In this document: piece by piece, positions 27,208 to 35,912 of the stretch
Layout of the letters: each line of letters starts with the position of its first letter
Numbering within the stretch: position 1 is the stretch's first letter
DNA from: Coprococcus phoceensis
Lineage (GTDB): Bacteria; Bacillota; Clostridia; Lachnospirales; Lachnospiraceae
NCBI RefSeq assembly: GCF_900104635.1
Contig: NZ_FNWC01000007.1
Coordinates: 2,517,421 to 2,581,420, forward strand
Length of the DNA stretch: 64,000 nucleotides
Direction of reading: 5' to 3'
Program-made: the position numbers and the translations under genes
Notes under the pieces: generated by a model
What the model was told of the DNA's origin: nothing
The model's database searches: none
Seen by the model: only the letters and a program-made list of their open reading frames with translations

Positions 27208-27240
27208 AAGAGAAGCGGTACTTTACTGCTTCTCCTCTTT
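27208..27240 (+). terminator. Intrinsic terminator
   Basis: GAGAAGCGGT pairs with ACTGCTTCTC (one G-U) and the stem is followed by CTCTTTTT. It lies just after the stop at 27199 and ends the ssb-VWA transcription unit. Confidence 0.8.
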
Positions 27241-27261
27241 TTAAGAAAGGAGACTTTAGTT

Positions 27262-27780
27262 ATGAATATTGCACTCATCCGGACCATGGACTCTCAGGGG
27301 CGTATCGTCATCCCTGCAGAAATCCGGAAACAAATGAAGCTCTCAGACGGAGATGCACTGGAACTGGAAAATGTGGGAATGGAGCTGCTTTTACGCAAAT
27401 GCCCTACCCACTTAAACGGAAAAGAGGAAATGGCTTCCTATCTTTCCGTCCTCTACAGTGTCATCCACTGTGGTATCGCAATTTGCAGTGAGGCTCACAT
27501 ACTCGTATCTGCGGGCATCTATCTTCCGGAAGGCACTCCCGTTACAGAAGAACTCGCCGAATTGGTTGCGGACGGCCAGGAACTGATCTCTGCTGAGAAC
27601 TGCCCTGTCTACCCGGTATCCAACACCCGTCAACCGGTTTGTGCTTTTTTCCCGATTTTAAGGGAAGACAGAGAGCCGCTGGCACTTCTTCTCTGTTCCA
27701 GAACCGGACAGCATTTATCCGAGATGGAATTGGGATGCGCTAAACTGGTCGCTGCCGTAATTGCAAACAAAATTAAGTAA
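27262..27780 (+). CDS. AbrB/SpoVT-like transition-state regulator
   Basis: A 172-aa protein. The N-terminal ~50 residues are an AbrB swapped-hairpin DNA-binding domain (RTMDSQGRIVIPAEIRKQMK). The rest (about 60-170) is GAF-like as in SpoVT. Strong AAAGGAG site. It lies after a terminator and opens a series of small genes to 29.9 kb that it may control. Confidence 0.85.
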   Translation: MNIALIRTMDSQGRIVIPAEIRKQMKLSDGDALELENVGMELLLRKCPTHLNGKEEMASYLSVLYSVIHCGIAICSEAHILVSAGIYLPEGTPVTEELAELVADGQELISAENCPVYPVSNTRQPVCAFFPILREDREPLALLLCSRTGQHLSEMELGCAKLVAAVIANKIK

Positions 27781-27799
27781 GGAAAGGAGCGTGAAATCA

Positions 27800-28048
27800 A
27801 TGAAGAATACAAATATAACCTTACACACCACCCAAAAGAAAGAATATGTCCTCACCGGAATCCTGTCCCTGCCCCTCCATCTGGGAGAACGGGCGTGGAT
27901 CTATAGTTATAACCAGACCTTTGCTACCAGTCCGGTGCAGAGTATTCTGGAAGTATCCGAAAACGGTGTGGTATTTGAGACCTGCAACAGTATTTACCGT
28001 CTCAGCTACACCCGTGTTCCGATGGAGCTGGAGGCGATGTGTGCTTGA
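27800..28048 (+). CDS. Small hypothetical protein
   Basis: An 82-aa protein; ATG 27800 follows GGAAAGGAGCG. Mostly beta-type, with no recognised motif. Its 3' end overlaps the start of the next gene, suggesting coupled translation. Confidence 0.55.
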   Translation: MKNTNITLHTTQKKEYVLTGILSLPLHLGERAWIYSYNQTFATSPVQSILEVSENGVVFETCNSIYRLSYTRVPMELEAMCA

Positions 28049-28632
28049 CAAGAATGGAAGAACTGGAGAGCTGCCTTTCGGGGCTCCTCTCCACCTTAAA
28101 GAAGAACCGGGAACATGTGCCTCTGGAAGTGCTGAAGACACAGTATAAGCAGCCGTATGAAGAACTGGTCAGAAACATCAACCTGACCGCTTCTGCCTAT
28201 GCAAAATCTGTGCTGCTCCACCGGCTGGTCCTGAATCCGGATGCAGATGTGGAGGAACAATGTACCGTCATCAACCAGATGATACAAACTTCCGGGATGC
28301 TGAAGAAAATCAGCTCCTGCATGTCCAAAACCTATGATGTAGGACAGATATATCCTCTGATACTGGAACTACGCCATATGGTCGAACAGGCACTCTGGCC
28401 CTATGTGAATCAGGCAACTTGTCTGGTCGCAGATCTGGATGATATAGAAAAAGAACCGACAATTTACAATTTTTTGACACATGAAGTTTATGAAAATGAT
28501 ACCTGGATTCACCGAGAAATCGACCTGCGCTGGAAACTACTGGTACATCTTACTCCCGAACAAAGAGAATCCGTACCACCAGCCAATCATAGTATGAATG
28601 GAGGAATTTACCATGAAAGAACAACCATCTAA
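28039..28632 (+). CDS. Hypothetical helical protein
   Basis: About 197 aa from GTG 28039, which sits 4 bases after a GGAGG site; ATG 28054 is an alternative. It is strongly helical and acidic, without signal peptide or known motif. It overlaps the preceding and following genes by a few codons. Confidence 0.55.
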   Translation: MCLTRMEELESCLSGLLSTLKKNREHVPLEVLKTQYKQPYEELVRNINLTASAYAKSVLLHRLVLNPDADVEEQCTVINQMIQTSGMLKKISSCMSKTYDVGQIYPLILELRHMVEQALWPYVNQATCLVADLDDIEKEPTIYNFLTHEVYENDTWIHREIDLRWKLLVHLTPEQRESVPPANHSMNGGIYHERTTI

Positions 28633-28990
28633 TCCTTGCGAGAAAGTCTCATTTATTTTGACCTATGACCAGCTTGAAGCTGCTTATAACATCTACCGGG
28701 AACAATTTATTTCCTGCGACTTCATCCGCCGCTCCATGGAACGTCTGGAGGAAAGAATCGGACTCTGCAACCTTCCATATGAAACGCTGCGTGATGATCC
28801 AAGCCTTCTTCATGAAGCATACCTGCAGTTTCTCCGACTGGAAGACTGCAATGTGGCTTATAACGACACGCTGGAGCAGGTAATTGATGCAATCGAACAA
28901 TGGCTTGCCTCTGGCACCTTATCCCCTGTAAACCTTACGGTTTCCAACCAGAATATGGGTGAAACTTTTGGAACGGAGGTGGATGTGTAA
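28613..28990 (+). CDS. Small hypothetical acidic protein
   Basis: A 125-aa protein, ATG 28613 behind GGAGGAATTTACC. Helical and acidic; no recognised domain. It starts inside the previous gene and its stop overlaps the next start (TAATG), so the cluster is translationally coupled. Confidence 0.55.
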   Translation: MKEQPSNPCEKVSFILTYDQLEAAYNIYREQFISCDFIRRSMERLEERIGLCNLPYETLRDDPSLLHEAYLQFLRLEDCNVAYNDTLEQVIDAIEQWLASGTLSPVNLTVSNQNMGETFGTEVDV

Positions 28991-29598
28991 TGGCAAATAT
29001 CTGCTGTGATGATGTGATCTTTTATACAGAAGGAAATCCGGAAGGACTATATGACTTGTGGGAGGACCTGGAAACCTACATCATTCTGAACCAGAATCCT
29101 GATTTATGCTGGATTGGCAATTTATTTTCCCACAAGAAAATAGATTCCACCGGAATATCTCTTCGTGGAAATGTCAGCTACATGGAATGGAATGATACGT
29201 ATATTCTACTTTCTTTAGAGACAGCATGGACTCCACTTTATGAAGCATATCAGGCGATAGCCGCTGCATATCATGTTCCCTTTGTGATGCAAAGCATAGA
29301 ACCTGGAGAACGAATTTATTATAACACGGATGAAGCACACCTATTTTTCCCTGACCGATATTGTGTCCGCTTATATGAAGAAAGCCTATTGACTCCATGT
29401 GGCTTAATAATCGGAGAAAAGCTGGAAGACGGTGAACCATTTGAAACGGAAACAGACGTATTAGAACGATTCAGAGATTGCGGATATCCAGCAGCTACAC
29501 TAAAAGAGTTGGAGCTCATGTTCGATGCGGATGAACTTATTATTTTTGAATTTACAAATCCATATTTGGATCTGGAGCAGAAAAATGCTTGTGCATGA
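28990..29598 (+). CDS. Hypothetical protein
   Basis: A 202-aa soluble, acidic protein beginning MANICCDDVIFYTEG. The pattern of a short N-terminal strand, a Trp-rich centre (YMEWNDTYILLSLETAW) and a final acidic region is reminiscent of ferredoxin-like plasmid proteins of the DUF1281 type, but I cannot assign it firmly. Confidence 0.5.
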   Translation: MANICCDDVIFYTEGNPEGLYDLWEDLETYIILNQNPDLCWIGNLFSHKKIDSTGISLRGNVSYMEWNDTYILLSLETAWTPLYEAYQAIAAAYHVPFVMQSIEPGERIYYNTDEAHLFFPDRYCVRLYEESLLTPCGLIIGEKLEDGEPFETETDVLERFRDCGYPAATLKELELMFDADELIIFEFTNPYLDLEQKNACA

Positions 29599-29653
29599 AA
29601 CTTCTCCCCTCCACACCAAAGACGATTATCATCAGATTTAAAGGAGGAACACC

Positions 29654-29938
29654 ATGACTGATTTGGAACTGGATGTCTGGGATGCATGGCTCAGGGAACG
29701 TCAGGAACATCTGGAAGAAACCCTGTCCAATATCTCACCATCGGAAGAACCCTGCAGATATTACCTGCTAACCGGATATATTCAGGGAATGCTAGAAGCT
29801 CTTACCATGCTTACGACTGTTGAGGATGGGAAACGCTTCAAGATCAAACTGGAGCAATTTCGCCAGAATCTGCTCCTCTCTGGAGATTACGATGCTACCG
29901 GTAACTATAAACAGGCAGTGAAGAAAACTGCTGTTTAA
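29654..29938 (+). CDS. Small hypothetical protein
   Basis: A 94-aa helical, acidic protein behind AAAGGAGG. No recognised motif. Last gene of the plus-strand cluster that begins with the AbrB-like regulator; a terminator follows within 8 bp. Confidence 0.55.
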   Translation: MTDLELDVWDAWLRERQEHLEETLSNISPSEEPCRYYLLTGYIQGMLEALTMLTTVEDGKRFKIKLEQFRQNLLLSGDYDATGNYKQAVKKTAV

Positions 29939-29940
29939 AT

Positions 29941-30162
29941 ACTTCGAGCCGCCCAATCGGACGGCTCTTTTTATGCCCGAAAACGGTAGCCTACACCACG
30001 TATCGTTTCTATGTAGTGCGGTTCTTCCGGATTTTCTTCTATTTTCTTTCTCAGATTCTTGACTAACCCATAGACACGGTTATCCACTTCTGACTCCACA
30101 TCCTCATAAATATGCTGGTAAATCTGTTCTTTTGTAAATACCCGATTGGGGGATAAGGCCAG
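29941..30162. repeat. Left copy of a ~220-bp direct repeat flanking the ABC/two-component module
   Basis: From ACTTCGAGCCGCCC through the terminator and the 3' part of the winged-helix gene, this stretch matches 35027-35246 with roughly 80-85% identity by eye, including long exact stretches such as CACCACGTATCGTTTCTA. The repeats enclose the whole ABC/two-component cargo. Confidence 0.8.
29946..29972. terminator. Bidirectional terminator of the GAGCCGCCC type
   Basis: GAGCCGCCC (29946-29954) pairs with GGACGGCTC (29959-29967), followed by TTTTT on the plus strand. It ends the plus-strand cluster and also sits directly after the stop of the convergent winged-helix gene. Related copies lie at 35032 and 40456. 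Confidence 0.85.
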
Positions 30163-30372
30163 ATAAAAAAGCAGGTCATATTCATGTCTGGTAAGTTCCA
30201 CAACCTTACCATCTTTGATTACGCTCCGCTGAAGCTGGTCTATTTCCAAACCTTGGAATGTCAACTTTTCAGAATTTGTAATCTCCATAACTTCTAACGT
30301 ACTTTCGCAGGCTAGAACTGATTTAATTTTATTCAGGATTCCCTCTTCGGAATCAGAAATGGTAAGAATCAT
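29971..30372 (-). CDS. Receiver-less OmpR-type winged-helix regulator
   Basis: About 133 aa. The C-terminal ~95 residues are a complete PhoB/OmpR winged helix (LTRHEYDLLFYLALSPNRVF, then NLRKKIEENP, ending IETIRGVGYRFRA). The N-terminal ~35 residues are too short for a receiver and carry no phospho-acceptor Asp, so it cannot be a normal response regulator. It lies downstream of the ABC module and shares its 3' half with the fragment at 35059. Function is probably constitutive or ligand-independent DNA binding. Confidence 0.75.
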   Translation of the reverse strand: MILTISDSEEGILNKIKSVLACESTLEVMEITNSEKLTFQGLEIDQLQRSVIKDGKVVELTRHEYDLLFYLALSPNRVFTKEQIYQHIYEDVESEVDNRVYGLVKNLRKKIEENPEEPHYIETIRGVGYRFRA

Positions 30373-30434
30373 CACTTTCCCATAACATCACCTGCTTTTC
30401 TTAGCATTTAGCTTTCACTCCTCATTAACAATGT

Positions 30435-31307
30435 TTATCGATTGGTTACATAGATATATGCATCTTCCAAAGTTACGTCACAAGCTATACATCCACTTTC
30501 TGACGGCATATTCTCCCCTAACAGTCTTAATCTAATTCCTTCCTCCGTATACTGCTTACTGGAAATATGATATTTTCTTTCTAATTCTCTTGCAAGGCTT
30601 TCGTCCTCTGTACAGCATTCCCATACATGCCCTCTTGCCTTATTCAATAATTCCCTCATTGTTCCTGTATAAAGGAATCTACCTTTTTTCATAACCGCAA
30701 GCTGATTACAGGTTGCCATCAGATCCTCCACCACATGCGTTGAAAATAATACGGTGCGTTCTTCTGCAAAATCTACCAGTAAATTACGGATACGGATGCG
30801 TTCCTCCGGATCGAGCCCTGTTGTTGGTTCATCCACAATTAAAAAATCCGGCTCATGGAGTAATGCCTGCACTAATCCAACTCTTCGCTTCATTCCACCT
30901 GAAAGCTGCCGCATTTTCTTTTTCTGATGGTCTGCAAGACTGGTCTTCTCCAGATAGTAATCAATCCTTTTCTTGCTTTCTCTTTTCTCAATTCCAGCCA
31001 GATCTCCCATATACTCCAGACATTCTCGAACAGTCAAAGACGGATACAGATCAATTTCCTGTGGCAGATACCCAATCTTTTTCTGTATCTTTTCGTAATT
31101 TGCTTCGCAATATAGCGTACCATCTAACAGAACTTTTCCACTTGTGGGTGCAAGCACCGTTGTAAGCACCCGCATCAACGTTGTTTTTCCTGCACCATTT
31201 TCACCTAACAGACCAAATATCCCATGTGGGATTTCCAGATCCACATGATCTACCGCTGTCACTCCATTTTTAAATGTTACTGTTAAATCGTCTATTCTTA
31301 TACTCAT
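30435..31307 (-). CDS. ABC transporter ATP-binding protein
   Basis: A 290-aa protein. Walker A GENGAGKTT, signature RQLSGGMKRRVG, Walker B FLIVDEP, and a C-terminal extension of about 70 residues. It lies 4 bp after the small membrane subunit, third in the order regulator, kinase, permease, membrane subunit, ATPase. It energises the exporter of the second cargo module. Confidence 0.9.
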   Translation of the reverse strand: MSIRIDDLTVTFKNGVTAVDHVDLEIPHGIFGLLGENGAGKTTLMRVLTTVLAPTSGKVLLDGTLYCEANYEKIQKKIGYLPQEIDLYPSLTVRECLEYMGDLAGIEKRESKKRIDYYLEKTSLADHQKKKMRQLSGGMKRRVGLVQALLHEPDFLIVDEPTTGLDPEERIRIRNLLVDFAEERTVLFSTHVVEDLMATCNQLAVMKKGRFLYTGTMRELLNKARGHVWECCTEDESLARELERKYHISSKQYTEEGIRLRLLGENMPSESGCIACDVTLEDAYIYVTNR

Positions 31308-31311
31308 AATC

Positions 31312-31995
31312 TTACCCTCTCTTCTTTAATATCTTAGGAACAAATGCAAGCATCATCCCCGCAAATACCACGCACAGCACCTTCCCGCCAAGCCATCTCC
31401 ACTCTGTCAGCTTACCGAAATCACAAGTTCCGTAGGAAAATGGTCCCCAGTTTTTCAAAAACTGAGTTGCCTTTCCGGAAATAGAGAAAAACCAGAAAAG
31501 CAGCACGACACCCATACCAATCCATCTGTTTCGAACCAGATTGCTGACAGTTACGGAAAGCACACTCCAAAACAAAACAGTTCCGGGAATCGCAATACAA
31601 TAAATTCCAAACAAGGCACCGCCATCTAATTCTTCTGTCAGATTCACCGGTTTCTGCCAATAAAAGAGTCCATATGCCAACAAACTGATTCCAATCAGAT
31701 AAGCTACCTGCACAAATAGTCTTTTATAAACTACCCCTGCCTGCTTTTTTAGATTATAAAGGCAGAATACTTCCGAGCGTTTGCTCTGCACTTCTACCAG
31801 ATAAGTATCTGCACAGAAAACGACTGCCAGAAGCGAAACAGCTCTTTCTACTGCCTGCCCGATTTCATTCGCATATACAACAGGCTGGATTGCACTCAAT
31901 ATCACAACAAAAGCGATTGAATATGCAATTTTATAATATGGCATACATATTTTTACTTCTTTCTTCAATATACTCTCCTCCTTTTCCACATCCAC
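31312..31995 (-). CDS. ABC transporter membrane subunit
   Basis: A 227-aa protein with about six hydrophobic helices and a basic C-terminus (PKILKKRG). It overlaps the end of the larger permease by 31 bp and abuts the ATPase. It is probably the second, smaller permease of a heteromeric exporter. The substrate is unknown. Confidence 0.75.
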   Translation of the reverse strand: MDVEKEESILKKEVKICMPYYKIAYSIAFVVILSAIQPVVYANEIGQAVERAVSLLAVVFCADTYLVEVQSKRSEVFCLYNLKKQAGVVYKRLFVQVAYLIGISLLAYGLFYWQKPVNLTEELDGGALFGIYCIAIPGTVLFWSVLSVTVSNLVRNRWIGMGVVLLFWFFSISGKATQFLKNWGPFSYGTCDFGKLTEWRWLGGKVLCVVFAGMMLAFVPKILKKRG

Positions 31996-33029
31996 ACCGC
32001 TATAAACATGAGCAGTATGGATGCTGCCACAAGAAGCAGTTGATTGAGATATACCTGATGTGGCAATTCCGTTTCAAAAAAATTCCCCGGAAATCGAACC
32101 ATAATAGAGAATGGTCTTGCATGACACTGTCCTTTGCTATCCCATGTCAGCATATTAGAATAAATGATATAAAGAACCAGCGCCGGAACCGCTGGAAGCG
32201 GATTCTTAAACAGCAGCGCTGTAACCGCATACACACAGCAGATCATCAGGATGTTCGGCAGGACATACAGGATCGAATTCTGAACAAAATCCAGTATGTT
32301 CATAGCAAATCCTGATTTTACTGCCGTGGCGTAACACAAAATGATAAATACGATATTCATAATGACCAGTGCCGCCGTCATAATGAGAAATCCACTGCTT
32401 ATTTTCCCGGCAATATATTGAAAAGCCGTCATCGGTTTGGTGTGCAGCAATTCATAAGTATTTTTCCTCATATCCTGGAAAAATAAAAACGCCAGCAGAA
32501 CTGTTGCAAAGAATGCCATATGCAGGCTTGCAAAATCTGTAAATTTTCTTCCGAAATAATAGGAGAATGGATGTTTCTCAAGATTTTCTCTGATATACCG
32601 GTTGACTTCCTCCGGGCTTCCCTGATACCATGAAACGTCCTCATACACATAATTGGCACCATTAAAGTGGTATTCCGTTTTCAGATACTGACACGCCTCC
32701 GTAATCTTCATCTGTTTCATCTCAGATATCACTGCCTCCGCCTCTACTTCCGACATGCCAAACCCATTCTCTGTGTCCTGAAGTATCTTTACAATCTCTT
32801 TCTCCCACAGTTCTCTCTCCTTATCCGGTGTTGCCGGAATACATCCCTCCATAACATCCCCATCGGAGGCCATTTTTACCTTCCTGAAGGTTTCATCCGA
32901 CTTCACGTAATGAATGGACAGATAGGGTGCAAGTGTCTGGTACATACTGATTAAAACAACAATCAAACCGATCCAGAATATCGGATTTTTAAGATAATTT
33001 TTCAGATTCCTTTTTATGATTGCTTTCAT
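31965..33029 (-). CDS. ABC-2-type permease with large extracytoplasmic domain
   Basis: A 354-aa protein: helix 1 (about 16-34), an extracytoplasmic domain of about 120 residues (about 35-165), then five or six helices, ending WMWKRRRVY. This layout fits antimicrobial-peptide and lantibiotic exporters. It follows the histidine-kinase gene by 71 bp. Confidence 0.82.
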   Translation of the reverse strand: MKAIIKRNLKNYLKNPIFWIGLIVVLISMYQTLAPYLSIHYVKSDETFRKVKMASDGDVMEGCIPATPDKERELWEKEIVKILQDTENGFGMSEVEAEAVISEMKQMKITEACQYLKTEYHFNGANYVYEDVSWYQGSPEEVNRYIRENLEKHPFSYYFGRKFTDFASLHMAFFATVLLAFLFFQDMRKNTYELLHTKPMTAFQYIAGKISSGFLIMTAALVIMNIVFIILCYATAVKSGFAMNILDFVQNSILYVLPNILMICCVYAVTALLFKNPLPAVPALVLYIIYSNMLTWDSKGQCHARPFSIMVRFPGNFFETELPHQVYLNQLLLVAASILLMFIAVWMWKRRRVY

Positions 33030-33099
33030 AAGTCATCCCGCCTTTCTTTTTTCTACAAACAGCATAGCCTACAAATCACAACAAAAAAACAACAGCCAT

Positions 33100-34302
33100 T
33101 TATTTCTGCTGTTGTTCTTCTAATACATAATTTTTAAACACTGCCTCAACTTCCGCACCGCCATCTGCTACATTTTTTATCAGCAGTTTCCCACCATGCC
33201 GTTCGCAGTAGATACGGCTGATATACATACCCATTCCAAAATGCTTTAAGTCATCCTGTGGATTCTCATGATAAAACGCCTGTGTCACCCTGTCGATATT
33301 TTCCTGAAATCCAATTCCGTCATCCCTGATACTCATTTTCAGATATTGGGGTGTCACTGTCAGCTTCAGCCTAACTTCCTGATTGGCATAGCGGAATGCG
33401 TTAGCCAACAGATTATCCGCTACTTCCATGATGATTTCCTCATCCGCAGTCAGTATTTCAGATTCTCTCACTGTCGTCACTGTAAAATTCTTTTCTGATT
33501 TTTCCACCACGACTTCTGCCAGAGCTTCTATCTGGTTTATCAACTGCCGGATATCTACCACGGAACAGTTTAATTCCCGTTCTTCCAATTTCGTCATCTT
33601 CCTCATACTATCAATAAAATGGTTCATCCGTTCAATCTGAAGCATACCGCCCCTTAACATCTCCATCATTTTCTCTTGATCAAGCATATCTTCCGGAACA
33701 AATTCCAAAAGCATTTCCTGATATCCCCGCATGATTGCAAGCGGCGAGCGGATATCATGGGCAATCGCTGCACGCAGTACCCGCTCATCTTCGATCATCT
33801 GCCAAAGTCTACGGTTATTTTCTTCCAACTGCCCACGCATCCTTTCAAATTCCCTGCACAGCATCCCCATCTCGTCCTCGTTCTCATAAGCCATATGAAA
33901 ATCCAGATCTTCCTCCGCAATCATCTGTGATGCCATCTTCAGTTCCTGAATCGGTCTCTTTAATTTATTTTTGTAAAACAGGCTGACCGCAATTCCACAT
34001 CCGGCAAAAGAAAAAAGCAATACTCCGTACGTCCGAAGGAAATCACAGGTTTCTGAAATATGCCAGTCCATTCTGCTCATTTTACTCTGATTCGGTCTCG
34101 GTACCACTACCTCAAAATTTTCATTGCGGTCATTCATTGCCTGATAATACTCGTCCTGATCCACGTACTTCCACCAGACCTCCTCCTGTATCTGCCCGGC
34201 AATCTCAATAATTGACACAGAAAGAAAAAAAGTGACAATCAAGCTGAGTATCGTATATAAAACCATTGTCTTTTTCAAGGATAAATTTCTTATCTTTTCC
34301 AT
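33100..34302 (-). CDS. Sensor histidine kinase of the second ABC module
   Basis: About 400 aa from ATG 34302, overlapping the regulator stop by 13 bp. Two membrane helices (about 12-32 and 92-108) enclose a sensor loop of about 60 residues. A HAMP-like linker, H-box IAHDIRSPLA, and HATPase motifs (ADNLLANAFRYA, then HFGMGMYISRIY) follow. It should phosphorylate the regulator encoded just upstream. Confidence 0.88.
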   Translation of the reverse strand: MEKIRNLSLKKTMVLYTILSLIVTFFLSVSIIEIAGQIQEEVWWKYVDQDEYYQAMNDRNENFEVVVPRPNQSKMSRMDWHISETCDFLRTYGVLLFSFAGCGIAVSLFYKNKLKRPIQELKMASQMIAEEDLDFHMAYENEDEMGMLCREFERMRGQLEENNRRLWQMIEDERVLRAAIAHDIRSPLAIMRGYQEMLLEFVPEDMLDQEKMMEMLRGGMLQIERMNHFIDSMRKMTKLEERELNCSVVDIRQLINQIEALAEVVVEKSEKNFTVTTVRESEILTADEEIIMEVADNLLANAFRYANQEVRLKLTVTPQYLKMSIRDDGIGFQENIDRVTQAFYHENPQDDLKHFGMGMYISRIYCERHGGKLLIKNVADGGAEVEAVFKNYVLEEQQQK

Positions 34303-34973
34303 CGATACCCCATCCCCCATACTGTCTCAATGTATTCTGTCTGCGTATATTCCGCCAGTTTCTTTCTCACTCTCCGGATCAGTTCCGTAACAACACGGCT
34401 GTCACCTTCCGCATCATAACCACACACCTTTTCGTATATCCGCTCCCTGTCAAAAACCTGTCCTGGATTCATGGACAAAAACTCAATGATTGCATATTCC
34501 AGCTTCGTAAGCTCCAAATCATTTTCACCGATCTGAACCCTCTTTGCTCCATAATCAATACTGAGGTCTCCGTGGAATCTGTATTCAGACTTCCCTTTAT
34601 GACGCTCCTCACGCTTCAAATGTGCAATAATACGAGCATCCAGTTCTTTCAGACTAAACGGCTTCAGTATATAGTCATCCCCACCGGATAAAAGCCCGTT
34701 TACCCTGTCCTGCTCCTCCACTTTTGCCGTCAGGAAGATAATGGGACAAGTTACTTTGCCCCGGATACGTCTGCATACTTCTAATCCGTCTATTTTAGGC
34801 ATATTGATGTCCAGCAAGATAATATCCGGTTTCTTATGGATTTTTTCCAAAGCATCTGTGCCATCTTCTGCCATCATTACATCATATCGTTTGATTTCAA
34901 AATAGTTCTTTAACATCTTTAATAATTCGATGTCATCATCCACGATCAAAATTCTATATGCCACTTTTATCAC
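34290..34973 (-). CDS. OmpR/PhoB-family response regulator of the second ABC module
   Basis: A 227-aa protein with a full receiver (ILIVDDD, phospho-Asp in IILLDINMPKIDG, Lys in YILKPFS) and a winged helix ending YIETVWGMGYRWKR. It is first in the minus-strand module; the 50-bp gap to the repeat on its upstream side should contain the promoter. Confidence 0.9.
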   Translation of the reverse strand: MIKVAYRILIVDDDIELLKMLKNYFEIKRYDVMMAEDGTDALEKIHKKPDIILLDINMPKIDGLEVCRRIRGKVTCPIIFLTAKVEEQDRVNGLLSGGDDYILKPFSLKELDARIIAHLKREERHKGKSEYRFHGDLSIDYGAKRVQIGENDLELTKLEYAIIEFLSMNPGQVFDRERIYEKVCGYDAEGDSRVVTELIRRVRKKLAEYTQTEYIETVWGMGYRWKR

Positions 34974-35026
34974 CTCGTTTTATCAGTATACAACGAAAAA
35001 AACAATAAATAAACAACAAGAGAAAC

Positions 35027-35246
35027 ACTTCGAGCCGCCCATTGCCGGACGGCTCCTTTTATGCCCGAAAGCGATAACCAACACCACGTATCGTTTCTAT
35101 GTAGTGCGGTGTTTCCGGATTTTCTTCTATTTTCTTTCTCAAGTTCTTAATCAGACCGTAAATTCGGTTATTCACTTCTGACTCCGCTTCCTCATAGATA
35201 TGCTGATAGATCTGTTCTTTCGTGAATACCCGATTAGGAGATAAAG
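35027..35246. repeat. Right copy of the ~220-bp direct repeat
   Basis: Partner of 29941-30162, same orientation, starting ACTTCGAGCCGCCC and covering the terminator plus the 3' half of a receiver-less winged-helix gene. Homology stops inside the coding region, at the codons for ALSPNRVF. Confidence 0.8.
35032..35060. terminator. Terminator of the GAGCCGCCC type
   Basis: GAGCCGCCC (35032-35040) pairs with GGACGGCTC (35047-35055), followed by CTTTT. It is part of the repeat and lies beside the stop of the winged-helix fragment. Confidence 0.8.
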
Positions 35247-35322
35247 CAACCACAGCGATTTGCTTCAAAAGTCTCTTTCGCCTGGTATACCGTTTATAAC
35301 TTCTCATGTTTATCACCTTCAA
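35059..35322 (-). pseudogene. Chimeric fragment: foreign N-terminus joined to the 3' half of a winged-helix gene
   Basis: The last ~60 residues are nearly the same as those of the 29971 gene (from ALSPNRVF to GVGYRFRA), but the winged helix lacks its first half. The first ~25 residues (MRSYKRYTRRKRLLKQIAVV) are basic and then hydrophobic, like the start of an unrelated membrane protein. This is best read as a recombination scar. A product is possible but should not fold as a winged helix. Confidence 0.65.
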
Positions 35323-35380
35323 TCTGCTTTCAAATTTAATAATCTATATTTTATGACAATTCAGCATATAGAAAAGTTAG

Positions 35381-35635
35381 TTATTCGTGAAAATTATTTT
35401 TAAATTTAGAACTTGCATAACCACTACGATGTAAAAACAGTTTAGAGGCATTTATGACAGAGATTGATTTTATCTGGTTTTCGACTTTCTCCACGAAAGT
35501 GGCAAAAAATACCTGGCTACGAATTCCTTCGCTTAGGGCAAATCTGAAATCCTGAACGCTTTTATTCCTGTAGCCGACAAATTTGTCATCAACATAAGGC
35601 AAAAGCTTCATTGAGGAATCTATTTCATTTGACAT
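35381..35635 (-). other. Weak open reading frame, possible gene remnant
   Basis: An 84-codon frame without a ribosome site, whose start overlaps promoter B of the opposite strand. Content (LPYVDDKFVGYRNKSVQDF) looks protein-like but matches no family I know. It lies next to the chimeric fragment and may be another decayed piece. The rest of the 35323-35628 stretch shows nothing else. Confidence 0.25.
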
Positions 35636-35724
35636 ATACTACATCTAGTGTTATACTATTCTTATATCAATTATTTGTGTCAATCCGGAAAGGATTTATC
35701 ACACGCAGTTTAGGTTTGAAACGT

Positions 35725-35777
35725 AGTCAGGAGTTTTCCTATGCCCAACAAGCAGCAGGGACTTCTGGCTTTTTTTA
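35725..35777 (+). terminator. First attenuator in the ligA leader
   Basis: AGTCAGGAGT (35725-35734) pairs over ten positions, with G-U pairs, with ACTTCTGGCT (35761-35770), followed by seven or more T. Confidence 0.7.
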
Positions 35778-35802
35778 TTTTGCAGGAAACTGCATCTATT
35801 TT

Positions 35803-35834
35803 GAGAATGAACATAAGCGTCATTCTCTTTTTTT
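35803..35834 (+). terminator. Second attenuator in the ligA leader
   Basis: GAGAATGA (35803-35810) pairs perfectly with TCATTCTC (35820-35827), followed by seven T. The GAATGA/TCATTC arms are shared with the second terminator in leader C. Confidence 0.8.
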
Positions 35835-35912
35835 ATGCCTGAACGCAGGGAAAGGAGGATTACGGAAACAAATGATTCCGGAACTGGCACGCCACAAAAG
35901 AAAGGAGACTCT

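Larger units (their letters stand above)
35629..35912 (+). promoter_or_regulatory. Leader B: promoter plus tandem attenuators in front of ligA
   Basis: TTGACA (35629) and TATACT (35652) are spaced 17 bp, with ATCTAGTG in the spacer. A hairpin TGTG-TCAATCC/GGATTTA-CACA is followed by CAGTTTAGGTTTGA (35706-35719) and two intrinsic terminators before the ligA ribosome site. It is homologous in design to the ssb leader and to the leader at 59585. Confidence 0.7.
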
